Positions 34,896 through 47,620 of a DNA stretch of 64,000 nucleotides are shown here, in pieces. The notes under the pieces were generated by a model that searched no databases, had not been told where the DNA came from, and saw nothing but the letters and a program-made list of their open reading frames with translations. The position numbers were made by a program, and so were the translations under genes. The stretch is from Phragmites australis (lineage: Eukaryota > Streptophyta > Magnoliopsida > Poales > Poaceae), in contig NC_084922.1 of the NCBI RefSeq assembly GCF_958298935.1, positions 14,820,501-14,884,500 on the forward strand, in the 5' to 3' direction. Position 1 is the first letter of the stretch, and each line of letters opens with the position of its first letter.

Positions 34896-35739
34896 TCGAC
34901 AAAAAAGACAGTAGTAGTATAATGCTCAATTTCAGACTTTCAGGTTATGGTGCGTCGTCAGGGTTCGTTATCTCTCTCTCTCTGTGTGCTCTATGTGCTC
35001 TATTTGGCTGTCTCAGGTGAGACTCATGTAATACTGCACCCATCTTCATGTTTTGGTTGCCTTTCTGCAGCTCTGCACTATCTCGACACAATTGTGTTGC
35101 AGCGGTGGTGCTTCAAGTGCCAGTTGCAGCGCAGTGCATTGCAAAAACTAGTAGGCAAGGGCATCTGATGAGTGGCTATGTGGGTTTTGAGTTTCACATT
35201 ATTTTTTCAAGAAACATGAGACAATATGTGTCTCAGTCCATTGCCTTACCATCTTCTTCAAATCATGGTGTCTCAAGCCGGGCAATTCCCACTCTGCTAC
35301 TCTGAACTGTACCCTTCGGAGGTCAGGGTTATACAGCGGCTTGATAAAGGCCTAGTTAGTAGGACCAGGCCGAACCAGGCCGGCTGTTCAACCGGTAAAA
35401 ACCAGGGCCTCCACGGTCCAGTCTAGCTAAAAGACTGTCTGTGCAATCAAACAGCTCAAAACCGGTTTGACTGCCCAGTTTTCAAGGAAAATCGTCGAAA
35501 AAACCGGCTATAGAGACTTGAGGGTTGGAGCCTTTATTCCTTAGCACCGCACCATACCTGCCATTGTGATTAGGATTTAACCTTATACTATTTATACGCT
35601 ATGAACCAGCGGTCCAACTGGTTCGATCAATCAAACTGTGAACCGAGGGCTTTGTCGGTTCAATGTCCGGCCCAATCCTAATAACTCTCGATAAAGGTGG
35701 TGAGCAAGAGCAGCCACATTCACCATATGACCTGTGCAA
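34896..35739. other. Spacer between MULE B and MULE C
   Basis: No gene recognised. The part 35320-35690 is rich in ggttcaaccgg/aaccgg and ggccgg words, the composition of a subterminal-repeat MITE (hAT-type in many grasses), but clear TIRs and target duplication were not found. Upstream is a CT microsatellite at about 34973-34983. Confidence 0.4.
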
Positions 35740-36959
35740 GGTTATGTAGGTAAAAATAGAAAAATAGATAAAATATGTTGATGTATTTATCAAAATAGAT
35801 AATATATTGGTATATTTATAAATCTAGCATATGTATTCGGTTACCTCAAAAACCGAAAACTTGATTTCGGAACCTAAGACACCGAAAATCGATAGGCCCA
35901 ACCATATTCGAAATCTGAGGTGCCAAATACGGTACTGTATCCCGTATTCGATAACTCAGTTGCTGAAAACTAGTTGTGTTCAGCATCTGAGGTGCTAAAT
36001 ACAGTGTACAATGTCCGTATTTAGCACCTCATTTTCCGAAAGCCACACACATGGTCTCATGTCATGTCGTGTCACGTCCTATCCCCGTGCTTTCGGTGTA
36101 TGCGACCGGCGCTTTTGCCCATTTTTATAGCCCGCACGCCACTGTCCCCACTACTTTTAGCCTTTGTGATGTTGTTTTTGGCTATAAGATGAGAGCACAA
36201 CAGCTTCAGAAGAGAGTTTACAAGCGACAGCGCGAGCAAAGGAGAAGCAATGCAAGGCGAGGAGAAGTAACACCGTGAGGAGAAGCAGCAGCACGAGGTG
36301 AGGAGAATCAGCCTGAGGCGAGGAGGAGCAGTAGCGTGAGTGTGTAGTAAGTACTTAGATTATGTATTTAATTAATGCATGTAGCAATAATAGTAATTAG
36401 AGTAAGTAGATTGTTTAATCAGTTCAATTACGTTTGTTTAATTATATTAATTAGATAAATTAGAGTACTTAGATTATTTGCTTAGTTTGATTAGTTATTG
36501 TAATTAGATTATCTAACTAGTGGTGGCGTACGGTGATGCCTAGTTCATGCATGCTCTCCATATGTGTAAGTAGGGTATCAGTGCAAAAACTTGGGTTGAA
36601 CAGAAAGATTCGATTAAAATCACAATGCATCGAAAATTTGTTAAATTGAGATTCGTAATTAATAGTGATGTTCGTATGTTTAATTAATACTTTTATTCAA
36701 TCTATTAAAATAGTGGTGTGCACTGAACAACTGCATGGCTAGAGAGGTAGTCACTGATGGTATGTGATGTGAATTATGGATGGATAGTGGTGTAAGACTG
36801 TTTAATTAATATTTTAATTCAATCTTAAATATTAATTATTACATTTAAATTTAATGTTGATGATTTCATTAGCCTTGTTAATTACTTAAGTATTTAGCAT
36901 TGTTAACTATTGTACATACATCTAAGTAATTATTTTATTACATATATCTTTATTTAGCA

Positions 36960-39455
36960 GATATGATATGACTTTCTATATTTATTATGGAGAACGCTCC
37001 GCTGTTTTGCACAGGAGGCTCATAACAATTCAAAACTACCAGCACATAGAGAGTTCAATTGAGGTACATATTGACTTAGATGGTCTGAAATCACATGTTA
37101 TGAGTCTTTTGTGTATGAACCAACAATCTTATACTGTTATCCTAGAGGGTGTGTGGCCACGGCTTGTTCCAAATAGCTCAGTCGTTGTCCATATGTTGTT
37201 CGAGATGAGAAGGAATAACGTATAGGCTTTGTACTCACGCAAGGCATTAGAGTAGAACTTTAATATAGGGGTGTACGTAAATATAGTGCCACAACTAGTG
37301 CATCGTGATGCAGTGACTACTGTAGAAGGATCAAGCTAGTAGGTGATGCATGAAGAGAATGGTGGGCATATCAGGGAGGGCAATTTCGGTAGAGAGGGAG
37401 CTAGAGTAAACCCTTCTGAGGTAGATGCAGGATGCATGGATGATGAAGACGGTGGTAGCGGGGATGAAGAAGCTGCTAACAATGATGACCTAGTGTCGGC
37501 AATCCAGTATTTTCATGGTGCTGGGCTGTTGGATTGTGCTGTCGTTGAGTATGACACCTTATCTAACTGGGATACTAGAATAGTGACATCCAAGTCAGGC
37601 AACAGTTTCATAACAGGAGGGAGGTTATCCACTTTATTAGCAATTATGTTGTAACGATAAGAAGGGACCACAAGTACGTCTGATCTAACCCTATGGAGTA
37701 TGAGGTCAGGTGTATCAAGCACTCGAATTGTCCTTACTTCGTACGAGCACATAAGCCGAGATATAAGAACTATTTTATGATCAGTAGACACATCTCACAT
37801 ACATACAACGAAGAGACTATTAGGAATGTAAGCCACGTCATTGATGTGAGGTTCATAGCCCAACTTCTCATCATCCTTGTTGGCACGAATATTTGTTTGT
37901 CGCCAAAATCAATTATGGGGGAGCTACAAACTAGGTATGCTGATCAATTACCACACCTCAGGGCGAGCGAAGCAGAAGGCGCTGAAGATGTTGTTTAAAA
38001 GCTTCGAAGAGTCTTACAACTATGCTTTGAGGCTCTTGCAGAAGATTGCCATTATGAATCCAGGGACTCAGTAGGCCATGGCCAATGAGTCAATCAAACT
38101 AGATGATGGGTCATACAGCACCACTGACCAATACCTCATCAGGTTATTCTGGTCCTTTGGACAATGCATCGAAGCTTTCAGATATTGCAGGCCGGTTGTA
38201 TGCGTGGATGCCATATTTCTGAGCGGCAAGTACCATGGTACCCTTATGACAGCGATGGTGGCGGATGCATATAATCAGATCATTCCACTCGCCTTTGCAA
38301 TGGTCGAGAGTGAGAATAATGATAGCTGGTTATGGTTTCTCACCTTGACGAGGACACGTGTCGTGGGAAATAGAGAACGATTTTGCATCATTTCAAACCA
38401 CAATAAGGGCCTTCTCCATGTGTTGGATGTGTTGCATAATAGTACAAACTACTCCATTGCATGGCTTGGAGAGAAGATGGTGCATGTGACACTTGGGTGC
38501 AAACCTGTACACAAGGTACCACAATAAGTCACTTGTAAAGAGATTCAAAGGGTTATGTCTTCAGAACCAACAGACGAAGTTCAACGAGATATAGAGAGAG
38601 TTAAATGAGACCACCTGCAAGATGATGGCAGAGGAACAATCACAAGAGGACCATCTCCGAACGCAAATGGTTGGGGGCCAAACTATCGTTAGCCGTTCAC
38701 GTGCTACGTTTAGCCAGTGGATAACGGGGAAGCCGACGGAGCGTTAGTCCCTAATCCATGACACTCACGGTGCCAGGTTAGCACATAGAATTTTAATAAT
38801 CATATTTTATCCTTTCTTATGAAAATAGGTATTCTAAAATTATTATTTCCCATGTTAGGTACACCATCATGACAACGAACATAGTGGAGGCGTTGAACAG
38901 TATCCTAAAGGGAGTACGTGGCCTCCCGTTGTGTATCATCATTGAGCTCACATTCTATAAAACAGCAGACTACTTTCGAGACTTTGGTAATACTGCTATG
39001 AAGTGCAGCATGCGGTTCGCACCTAAGATGGATGAAATAATATCCAGAAGGAGGAACAAGGCACACTTTTATCGGACGAGTATCTACGACCGGGCCGATA
39101 ATGAATTCGAGGTCATGTGTCGCCGTAAGTATGCTTCAGGATATAGCACAGGGGACAAAATGCAGCAATGTCAACTTGGGCCTCACGAGGTGAAGTGCAC
39201 ATGCAATAAATCAAAACTACATCATATCCCATGCTCGCATGTCTTAGCACTTGCAGGGACATGAGTGGTTATGAAGGATCATAGTACGTATCACCGTACT
39301 TCACGATTGATGCATTGAGGAGCACATCGCTTTCAAAGATGCGATCCTTCTGTAGGGAACAGGTAGACTATGCTAGCCTAAAACAAAAAATTTCTACTGC
39401 ATTCACCCAGGAAATTAAGCTAGTAGGAGATCATAGATCGTTACCGCTTGAGGCA
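36960..39455 (+). pseudogene. MULE C MURA-type transposase with SWIM finger
   Basis: DDE transposase of the Mutator superfamily, decayed. From the acceptor tttagcag: FYIYYGERSAVLHRRLITIQ, acidic linker (37343-37560), then VRCIKHSNCPYFVRAHKPRY, VRFIAQLLIILVGTNICLSP and SYNYALRLLQKIAIMNPGTQ. The core (38078-38527) has VCVDAIFLSGKYHGTLM with the first catalytic Asp. The motif that should hold the second Asp (SDRHKG in family style) is SNHNKGLL. After a frameshift, TTNIVEALNSILKG leads to the SWIM finger VKCTCNKSKLHHIPCSH (CxCxnCxH, about 39190-39240). A stop follows LALAGT. Frameshifts lie near 37600, 37960 and 38510. Confidence 0.85.
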
Positions 39456-39458
39456 CAG

Positions 39459-40842
39459 TGTAGCGGAAGAAGGGTTGGAGTAGACCGATCCAACATCGTG
39501 CGTGTTAAACTCCTCGAGCAGCTTCTCGATCAAATTCACGACTAGCCCCGCGCAGGTCGTCACGCTCCTTGTCCTACTCCGAGCAGGTGGTCGTGCTACT
39601 CGACCAACCCCGAGTAGGTGGTCGTGCTCCTCGACCAACTCCCGTTCGACTCGCCGAGAAGATCAGCGCCGCAATAGCAGCAATTCCTCTACGGTATCCA
39701 CACGTACTGGGCAGAAACGCCGAGCACCGATGTGCTAGCACCACATGCACGGCTAGGGTTTTGGGATATTGTGTGGAAGGTTACAGGTAGGGTTTCGGAG
39801 TGGCTCAACCTGGGCACACCCTATCCATGCCTCTCCTTATATAGAGCTCAATGGGCTCCCACGTTGGAAACCTTTTAGGACTCTAACTTCTCATGGATCA
39901 CAATCCAATCAAAACCCATATACGAATCCAATTCACGTGTTTTTTCCCCATTAAGTGTGTGACCCTTTAGGTTCATGTACAAATGGCTACGACTCAAAAA
40001 CCCTTTCCAAACCAAAATTAATAGTAGTCTCTAGTAGGACATGTTGACTCCCGAGTATACATAAAAGATCATATCGGCTGAACCTTGATATACACATGCA
40101 TCAATCCCTTCGCCTCACGATACCAGTCAAGCTCAAGGCGAGATACTTGCCACCCTTGTGATAGCTCGACCATTCACTCGATCAAGTAGTGGATTCATCA
40201 TGATTAACTCTTTAATCATATTGGCATAGCCATGCACACTCTCAATCCAACTACCTCAAGGGGTCCAGAGATATCTCTGTTACCAAGGAGGGGCAAATTC
40301 TATCTTGATCGCTCATACCCCACGACATGTTTCATGACAAACCCGAAAACTACCTTTATGACTACCCAGTTACAGAATAGCGTTTGGCAGCCTCAAAGTA
40401 TGACACTACACATTCTGGAAATCAATGACGATCTTAGGTATAAGGATCATGCAGGTACACCATTTAAGATAACAACTAATGTCACATTATAAATAATAAT
40501 CCCAGCAGTATCTCAAGGTGGGTCTATCCAACATCATGTTCTCTAACATAAATGTCCACATTATTGACCTGGTATCTCTATATCTATGATCCATGAAACG
40601 TGATCATCAATCAATACATGTGCTGGTCTTATGTATCATCACAATGATATGCGACCAGGGATTGACTAAGAATAACATCATGATATAAACAAAGAGTTTC
40701 ATAAATAAGTCACATACTTACCAATCAATGTAAATGATAGTCATTCTTGGAATAACACATTATTCGGTAGTACATAAACATAGGTGTGTGATACAATCAT
40801 CTCTATGATTGCCTATAGGGCATGTCACCTTCACCTTCAACA
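39459..40842 (-). mobile_element. Solo LTR, Ty1/copia (Angela-like), inserted in MULE C
   Basis: Read on the minus strand it starts TGTTGAAGGTGAAGGTGACA followed by TGCCCTATAGGCAATCATAG and ends CTTCTTCCGCTACA, close in style to Angela/BARE-type LTRs. It interrupts the MULE protein between SLPLEAQ and GRSYKVIKG-like sequence. Length 1384 bp. No internal retrotransposon genes adjoin it, so it is solo. A clean 5-bp target duplication was not found (cacag left, catag or tagga right depending on the boundary), so ends may be off by a few bases. Only non-coding LTR DNA is present. Confidence 0.7.
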
Positions 40843-41050
40843 TAGGAAGAAGCTACAAAGTGATCAAGGGGTCTAAGTGGATACCTTATCCCCGAGCATG
40901 ACGCACGGATCTTAGCAGGCCTAGAGCCACATGACTGCAAGGTGATATGGATGAAGCTGATGATGTTGACGGCCTACGCAAGTGCAAACTTTGCAAACAA
41001 CCTGGCCATGACAAGATGACATGCCCGACCCGACAGGAAACTATCAGGCC
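40843..41050 (+). pseudogene. MULE C transposase C-terminus with zinc knuckle
   Basis: Resumes the MULE reading after the LTR: SYKVIKGSKWIPYP, then MDEADDVDGLRK and CKLCKQPGHDKMTCP, a CX2CX4HX4C zinc knuckle common at the end of MURA proteins and likely to bind nucleic acid. One or more stops lie between. Confidence 0.75.
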
Positions 41051-41578
41051 ACTATCGAACTATACTGTATTAGAGTTATTGCATTTTATTTTGTTCTTTG
41101 AAGTTAATCACAGACAAGGTTTGTATTCTAAATTGTTATTTACTTGTTAGTTGTACTACATATTTTGTAATATATTGTACGGTACTGGCATAATGGGCGA
41201 TGTTTATTGAATCTTAAAGCTTGTTATTCACCTATTTTTTAAACCATGAAGCTTGTAATATATTCTAAATTGTTGTTCACCTATTTATTAGACCATGAAG
41301 CTTGAAATCATTATCATGGCTCATGGTGATCTCCTAAGCTTCTTCAGTAGCGGTACGACGAGAACCATAGGAGATGGATGATTTTCACATGGCAGCAGGT
41401 ACCACGTTTATATGTGCTTCTTAATTGCCACGATAATTTGCTGCTAACTCAGTACTTGCATTGGATACCTCTTGCAGTTGCTTCCATTGTGAGCCCGGAG
41501 TGTCCACACGATTAAAGTGTTAGACCCTCGATTCCCGAGCCATTCGCACGGGCAGGACTACTACCTTTCCCTCTCATG
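41051..41578. other. Spacer between the zinc knuckle and PMD in MULE C
   Basis: AT-rich, no ORF. Contains a loose duplication of acttgttattcacctattt and accatgaagcttg words at about 41220-41310. Probably intron or intergenic space of the element. Confidence 0.4.
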
Positions 41579-43346
41579 ATGGCCGAAGCTCCCATGGCAG
41601 CCGGTGGCAGGACACCTCTCCCGGCGATTGAGGAGACACTGCTCACAGGTCTAGTCGATTGGTGGCATCCAGAGACGCACACGTTCTAATTTCCTTTCGG
41701 CGAGATGGCCTTAACATTGATGGATGTAGTCATGCTAACTAGGCTGCCAATTAGAGATGCCCCGTTAGTAGTTTCACGACCAACAAAGGAACAGTGGAAG
41801 GGTTATATTGAAGGCAGGTAATTATTTGTTATGCAATGTACTTCAAATATTGTAGTGCTATTCAAGCTTCATTGACTCTCTGCATCTTATAGGTTTGGTG
41901 TGCAATGTGATAAGAAGGATGTAGGCCTCTCCATGTCCTAGATTTATGGGCTGCCACAGTTTGGTCCATGCCCACCGGATGCGGATGAGGCTACAGTTAT
42001 ACAACACTATGAGGTACTTATATGTCCTGCTGGGAGGCATCATGTTCTGTAACACGGCAGGCGATTATGTCGTTCCCCATATTGTATGGTTAGCGAGCCA
42101 GCTCACTTCACATCCTTACGAGCCGACATCTTACAGTTGGGGATCTGCTATGCTGGCTGCCACCTACAGAAGATTGTGTGATGTAACCCAACGATCAAAG
42201 AAGAAAGGATCTGTAACAGGTTGCTTACACCTCTTACAACTATGGAGCTGGGAGTACCTCCCAGTTTGTCAGCCTTGGGTGCTCAAGAGCTACTATCCAG
42301 TCCCCATCTCTGATGGCATGAGGCCTACGATGGGGTATCGGTGGATGCATGCTAGGTTGAGATGGAGTCAGCAACAAGACCATGGTAGCTACTCCCAGGT
42401 GATCAGTGATCTAGACGTCCTCAGCGCCGATCTCGTGGAGTGAAATCCATGACGCATGGAATGAGTGGACGAAATTGTAGATGGAGGCTGCTGGGATGAG
42501 GGCCACACACCTGCCAAACGCTTACACTCCTGGGGATTGCGTGCGGCATCGTCGTCGTTGAGTAGCCAGTGCAATTTTTTGGTGCACTTGCACTTGTTCT
42601 TAATATCATAATTATTCACTTTAATGTCTTATTCATTGTATTGTTAATGTAATTACTTTTCATTTATTTAATGTTTGTCAAAAGTTATGGCACATAACTT
42701 TTCTTTTATTTATATGTATGATGGCATATACGAAACATATAATGGTGTACCGACGCTTCACCTAACATGTCTTAGGGAATGAAAAGCAATACACATCAAA
42801 TACGAAATCAAATCCTCTGCCTACCACTAGACCACATCAGTATTACTCCCAGTTGTTCCTCCAACCCGCCATGCGAGGCGGGATATAGCTTCTTCTCACA
42901 TTTCTGGCTCTCTATTGGCACAATTGTTCCTGCAGTTTTGATGACTACGTGAAGGTGACAGATGTATTCTTGAATGTGTGGTTCTATGCGTGGGTCAATC
43001 CAGTACTGGAACCCACAATTATCCGTCAGGGAAAAGTGATTGACGAGATAAGTAAAAGTTGTTGAGAAAATAGGAAAGAAAGTGAGTGTTATTTTTTTTA
43101 CTCTGAAATGTGGACAACAGAAGGATCGGCGTCATGTGTCACCGAAATGCTTATAAACTTGTACTACATCATCATCTCCATGTCGACATGGCGGCCAAAA
43201 TGAGCAAGGAAGAGCATTGTGGTTTCCGTAGAAATCTCTACCATAGACGTCTAAATAGGGATGTGGAGGTGGTGGATAGATGGGGCCATCTAGAGGATGA
43301 GGATACACCATTCTCTCAATTCAATTCGATGTCAGAAGATGTGTGA
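41579..43346 (+). pseudogene. MULE C plant mobile domain (PMD) region
   Basis: Starts MAEAPMAAGGRTPLPAIEET, then LLTGLVDWWHPETHTF, FGEMALTLMDVVMLTRLPIR and KEQWKGYIEGR before a donor (about 41817). A second exon after ttatag (41893) reads FGVQCDKKDVGLSMS, and 41946-42443 gives GDYVVPHIVWLASQL, EPTSYSWGSAMLAATY, LQLWSWEYLPV and ISDLDVLSADLVE. Later fragments (42930-43346: DYVKVTDVFLNVWFYAW, EHCGFRRNLYHRRL) close the domain. A TAA after HTF and a TAG after LSMS interrupt it. PMD proteins of plants (MAIN, MAIL1) act in silencing and meristem maintenance; the element version has unknown function. Confidence 0.78.
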
Positions 43347-43845
43347 GTAAAAAATCGATTGGTGTTTATATAGAAGATTTCCTGAGGGCAGTGGACAGAT
43401 GCCGCATTATTGAATAGCCGATTGGCTAGACTGTACTGGCCTATTAGGGGTAGCACTAAAAAGTCTATTCCCTACACTGCAGCATCATAAAGGTAACCCC
43501 AAGGACAAAAACACTTCGGTGCATATAGTCCACCACATAACTTGTTCATGACACATGTATTATTCATTTTAATGTCGTAGTCATCCCTATTATGTCTTAT
43601 TCGTTGTATTGTTAATGTAATTATTTTTAATTTATTTAATGCTTGTCAAATAATTATGGCATATAACTTTATTTATTAGTTATTTCTTAAGCATTGTTAC
43701 ATATTAATTGTGATATTTAGTACTAGTTTCATGTTTCTGAAATATTTAAGGATTCCTGGTTTGGTGTAGAGGCAGAACGTTGTAGGCACGAATCAATAAA
43801 TTTATAGCAAGATCTTCTAGAACAGGATTTCCATAGACACATACA

Positions 43846-44710
43846 ATGATCGATATAGCACTTCATATCTTATTGCAGGTTGTGCATGGAGGGAAGGATA
43901 ATCCCTTCAATGAGAACAACTTAATCCAAGCCGTGTCCAACTTGAATGAAAGACCCTTGTGTTCTGCGTTAACCGCTCTGCTCCAACATATAACCATCGA
44001 TGACCTTAGAGCCCTATTGCATGAGCGGCGTCCAAGGTACCTCGGAGTGTGCGAACTAGCCTACCATCCTTCTGTGCTAGGTTTCTCTAGAAGCCAAAAA
44101 AAGATAGTGATGTTGCCTGACTAGTATGCATCCCACATTCAGGTTCGTTATTTCCTATTTGGTCACCCTACTTATCTTTGTTACATTGATTCGAATGCTC
44201 CTCTTTTGCTTAGGTGTTCCTGGAAGACGCAGAGTTGATCAACAAAGAAATCCCAAGCTTCTTGGCGATGTATATGATCTTCGGCAGGGGTGTAATGCTT
44301 GGTTAGCGTAGTGGACAACGACGGTCAGCAAACCTAAGGGGTACAGGGGCACCCTCTACTACTCATCTAGAAAATAATGAGGGTGATGATTTCATACCCC
44401 CAATGTCTTGACGTTCTAGTAGCAATACAGGGGAAGGTTCAAGGAACACTGCAAGAGGACGTTCACACACCGCAACCAGATGGCGTACAACCGATAAGGA
44501 AATAGGACGTACTACTACAGTGATAGCTCAAGATGATGATGACAATGATGATTTCATGCTACAATGACCCCTCCCTCGAGGCCTCCATCTCCGAAGGGCA
44601 TTGATGACCCTGAAAATGATGGTGGATTTAATGGTACTCATCTTTACAACTTTCCATCACCACATCGAAGATGATAACCATCTTGCTCTAATAACATTGA
44701 CTGGCACAGC
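43846..44710 (+). pseudogene. MULE C, C-terminal coding remains
   Basis: Matches MULE B blocks: 43880-44124 (KDNPFNENNLIQAVSNLNE, LLQHITIDDLRALLHER), 44215-44460 (INKEIPSFLAMYMIFGRG, then Gly/Thr/Ser-rich) and 44500-44700 (DDDNDDFMLQ and on). The first follows an acceptor-like ttgcag. Stops in all blocks. Confidence 0.6.
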
Positions 44711-45039
44711 TGGCATTCTTCCGCTAATTTGCGTCGCCACTTTCCTCCGCCTTCTTAAGATAACCTAGGTATTCAATATCTATGCACTATGAACTATGCA
44801 AATGTCAGGTAGGACTATTATCGTACTATGTTACGAACTATTTGTGAACTTTATGTCTAATCATGGGATATCTCCATTTTGCATGCAGTACCACACTTGC
44901 ACAATGGCGATGGTATAGCAAACGTAGGCATACCAGAACTCGCCATATCTTTACTTTGTCTTGTGTTTGGGGCAGGGATAACATACGTAGTTCAGCATTG
45001 TTTTTTTATAGTTGTTCACAGCCTCAATTGGAAACACAC

Positions 45040-45960
45040 ACTGCTACAACCACACCCTACTGCCAGCACATCACCTCTGTTGTGAGTTAGGCTTCAGACA
45101 TGAAGTGACCACACGACGCAGCTTTAAGCATGAAATGACAGCACCCCTACTGCCAGCACAGCATCTCTGTCGTGAATCACACTGTACACACGAAGTTACC
45201 ACACAACACAGCTTTAAGCATGAAATATCTGTCGTGAGTCAATCTTTAGATAAGAAGTGACCACACGACTTAGCTTTAACTATAAAATGACAACATCTCT
45301 GTCCTGACGTAGGTTTTAGACACACCAATGCTTGTGATAGTGTCCTCTTATGACTAATGTTGTAGCACGAGAACCTTGGGGACTGGCATAGACCGGGGTT
45401 GTATTACCAGCACCTCGAGGACCAACATTAATTGCAGCTCTAGCATCAACCATGTGATTGTATGAACCGTTCAACACACAAGGATTGCTTACTTTAGGAT
45501 GAATACTTAAAGCAGCCTTTGACTTTAGATTGAGATCGAAGGGATAAATGTTACTTCCACACCCACTAAAAATCTATTCTCCGAGCAAACAGGCCTCCAA
45601 AATCATGCAGTTACAAGCAACTACAACAAATTCATGGACCACATTAGTGATAAGAGGACACCAGTACAACATCTCTATCTTGAATCAGGCTTTAGACATA
45701 AAGTAACCACATGATAGATCTTTAAGCATTAAATGACAACACCTCTGTCATGAGACACCCTTTAGACACGAAGTGACAGCACGACTCAGCTTTTACTATG
45801 AAATTACAACACCTCTGTCGTGAGCTAATCTTTAGACAAGAAGTGACCACACGACTTAGATTTAACTATAAAATGACAACACCACTGTCGTGAGTTATGC
45901 AATAAACATGAACTGACTACATGACTCAGCTTTCATAGGAATCCATACCTCCATGCAGAG
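45040..45960. repeat. Degenerate minisatellite of MULE C, about 75-bp unit
   Basis: Same array as in MULE A (19980-21500), with aligned interruptions such as the gcttgtgatagtgtcctctt and ctttaggatgaatacttaaa segments. Shorter in C. Position just upstream of the GRF ORF is conserved in both. Confidence 0.85.
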
Positions 45961-46189
45961 CCAACAATAACTCATGTTGAACTTTTTCAGAATGAAATGA
46001 CCGTAGCTTTTGCAGGGAATCTCTGCCAAGCATCAGTGCTATAACTTTTCCAGATTTCACAGGGAATCCTATGCTTTAACCCCCAGCCAAGCCCATGCAC
46101 TCAGTCCATGCACTAGCCCCCAGCCACCATAGATAACCCCATCCTCATCCATGGATAGACCACTTCTTCCTCAGCTCTATCAACTGCAA

Positions 46190-46790
46190 TGTCTTCCTCA
46201 GCTCCACCAAGCCCACCCAAGAAACATTAGGGGATTTTCATCCCTCAGGGGGTCGAACCGCCGATGTGCTTCTGTGGTGACCCTTGTAGGCTTCGTGAGT
46301 CATAGGACATCTCCTACACCTATGGTCTACGCTTCTTTATATGTGCCAACTACCGGTATGACAAGCCTTGATATGGACCGTACGAGTACCCATTGGTATA
46401 GCGACATACATCACTCATGTGGCACTTTCCATATAATTTCATGTACTATCTTATTAATCTCTCATCTTCTTTTATTTGTCTAGTCTCCTCCACTTCTCTG
46501 TGACTTCATGGAATGCCTGGATATAGAGCACAGTGAGGACCAGAAGCAGTGGGTCCAAATGAGTATATGGTGGAGGAGGGAAACGTACGAACACCGGGAG
46601 TACGAGCAACAGTAGGAGAAACTACGGCTTAAACGTCAGGAGGAGGAGCGTATGAGGAAGGTAGCAGAGGAGCGCGTTGCAGCTGAAGCTCGCGAGGATT
46701 AGACGGAAAGGAAGTGGGAGAGGGTATGTCGCGCTAAGTCTTCAGACCCCGATGCTCTGAGGAAGGGTAAATATCCTATATGCACTCAGT
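46190..46790 (+). pseudogene. GRF-type zinc-finger ORF of MULE C, two exons
   Basis: Exon 1 (about 46190-46395) encodes MSSSAPPSPPK, then MCFCGDPC and SYTYGLRFFICANYRYDKP; exon 2 follows the acceptor tttgtctag (46484): SPPLLCDFMECLDIEHSED, VQMSIWWRRETYEHREYEQQ, then a charged coil (RMRKVAEERVAAEAREDX) ending before ICTQ-stop near 46790. Frameshift near 46230, stops after RES, in EQQ-EKL and in RED. Better C-terminal preservation than copy A. Confidence 0.6.
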
Positions 46791-47620
46791 AAAGAGCATC
46801 TATTATAACCCGGTCTATTTTCATTCCCTAAGGAATGTTAGGTTTAGCAGCGGTATGCTATTAAGTTAGTCGTTAGGTGTACCGTACATGCCAATATTTT
46901 TTTGTCATCATCTCTTTATGGTTAGTGTCTGTTCACACACCGACAAAAAACCTCATATCAAATGTAATGTTTAACAGCATGTGTAACCTCTATGTCGGGT
47001 TATATGATAATTATTCTTTACATCTATTAATGTTCCACAAATTAGAATCTGTATCCTTCCAACGTTAATTCACTACAAAATTACCCAAATAAATACATTA
47101 AATGAATAATAAAATATCAACAAAATTGCATCTAAACAAATTTACACATACTCACTCATCTAGTTCATTTATTTATTTATTCGCTCGTGCCTTGATGCAA
47201 CAAAGTTATGCTACTGCATTCTATTCGGTCTCACTATCACCAGTAGGTACCGCACTCTATGCAGAGAGATGACACAAAATGACATATACACTTACTCATT
47301 CAGTTCTTTTCTTTATTTATTCACTCATGCCTGATGAAACAAAGTTGTGCTAAACCTTAGATGCTAATCACCATGCGACATGAAATGACACATGACAAAC
47401 TATGGCACGACTGGCCTATATTCGTCAACTGGGATGCCAAATACAGGATGATTTTAGCATCTGATGTGCCAAATACGATGAACAGTGCTGTATTCGGTAC
47501 CTCAGATATCGAAAATATAGGTGCTAAATTTGTAAATACACTGATATATTATCTATTTTGATCAAGACGTTAACGTATGTTATTTATTTGTCTATTTTTT
47601 ACATAAGCTTGGGTTATGCA

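Larger units (their letters stand above)
35749..47611 (+). mobile_element. MULE copy C (11863 bp), the most complete of the family
   Basis: Left TIR begins GGTAAAAATAGAAAAATAGA; right end ...CTATTTTTTACATAAGCTTG. Within the TIRs (about 100 bp) both ends share AAAATAGATAATATAT and then TTTA.AAAT.TAGCA. Flanking ggttatgta (35740-35748) and ggttatgca (47612-47620) agree at 8/9. Content in order: palindromic TIR region, GA-rich leader (36225-36350), transposase with SWIM (36960-39455), solo LTR (39459-40842), zinc knuckle (40947-41050), PMD (41579-42443), C-terminal remains (42450-44700), minisatellite (45040-45960), GRF ORF (46190-46790). Stops and frameshifts show it is dead. Confidence 0.9.

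Noticed and set aside
35320..35690. Defined MITE with aaccgg-rich ends
   Set aside because: Composition fits, but no convincing terminal inverted repeat or target duplication could be placed.
39459..40842. Captured host gene inside MULE C
   Set aside because: No coding signal; TG...CA-style ends and Angela-like opening words indicate a solo LTR.
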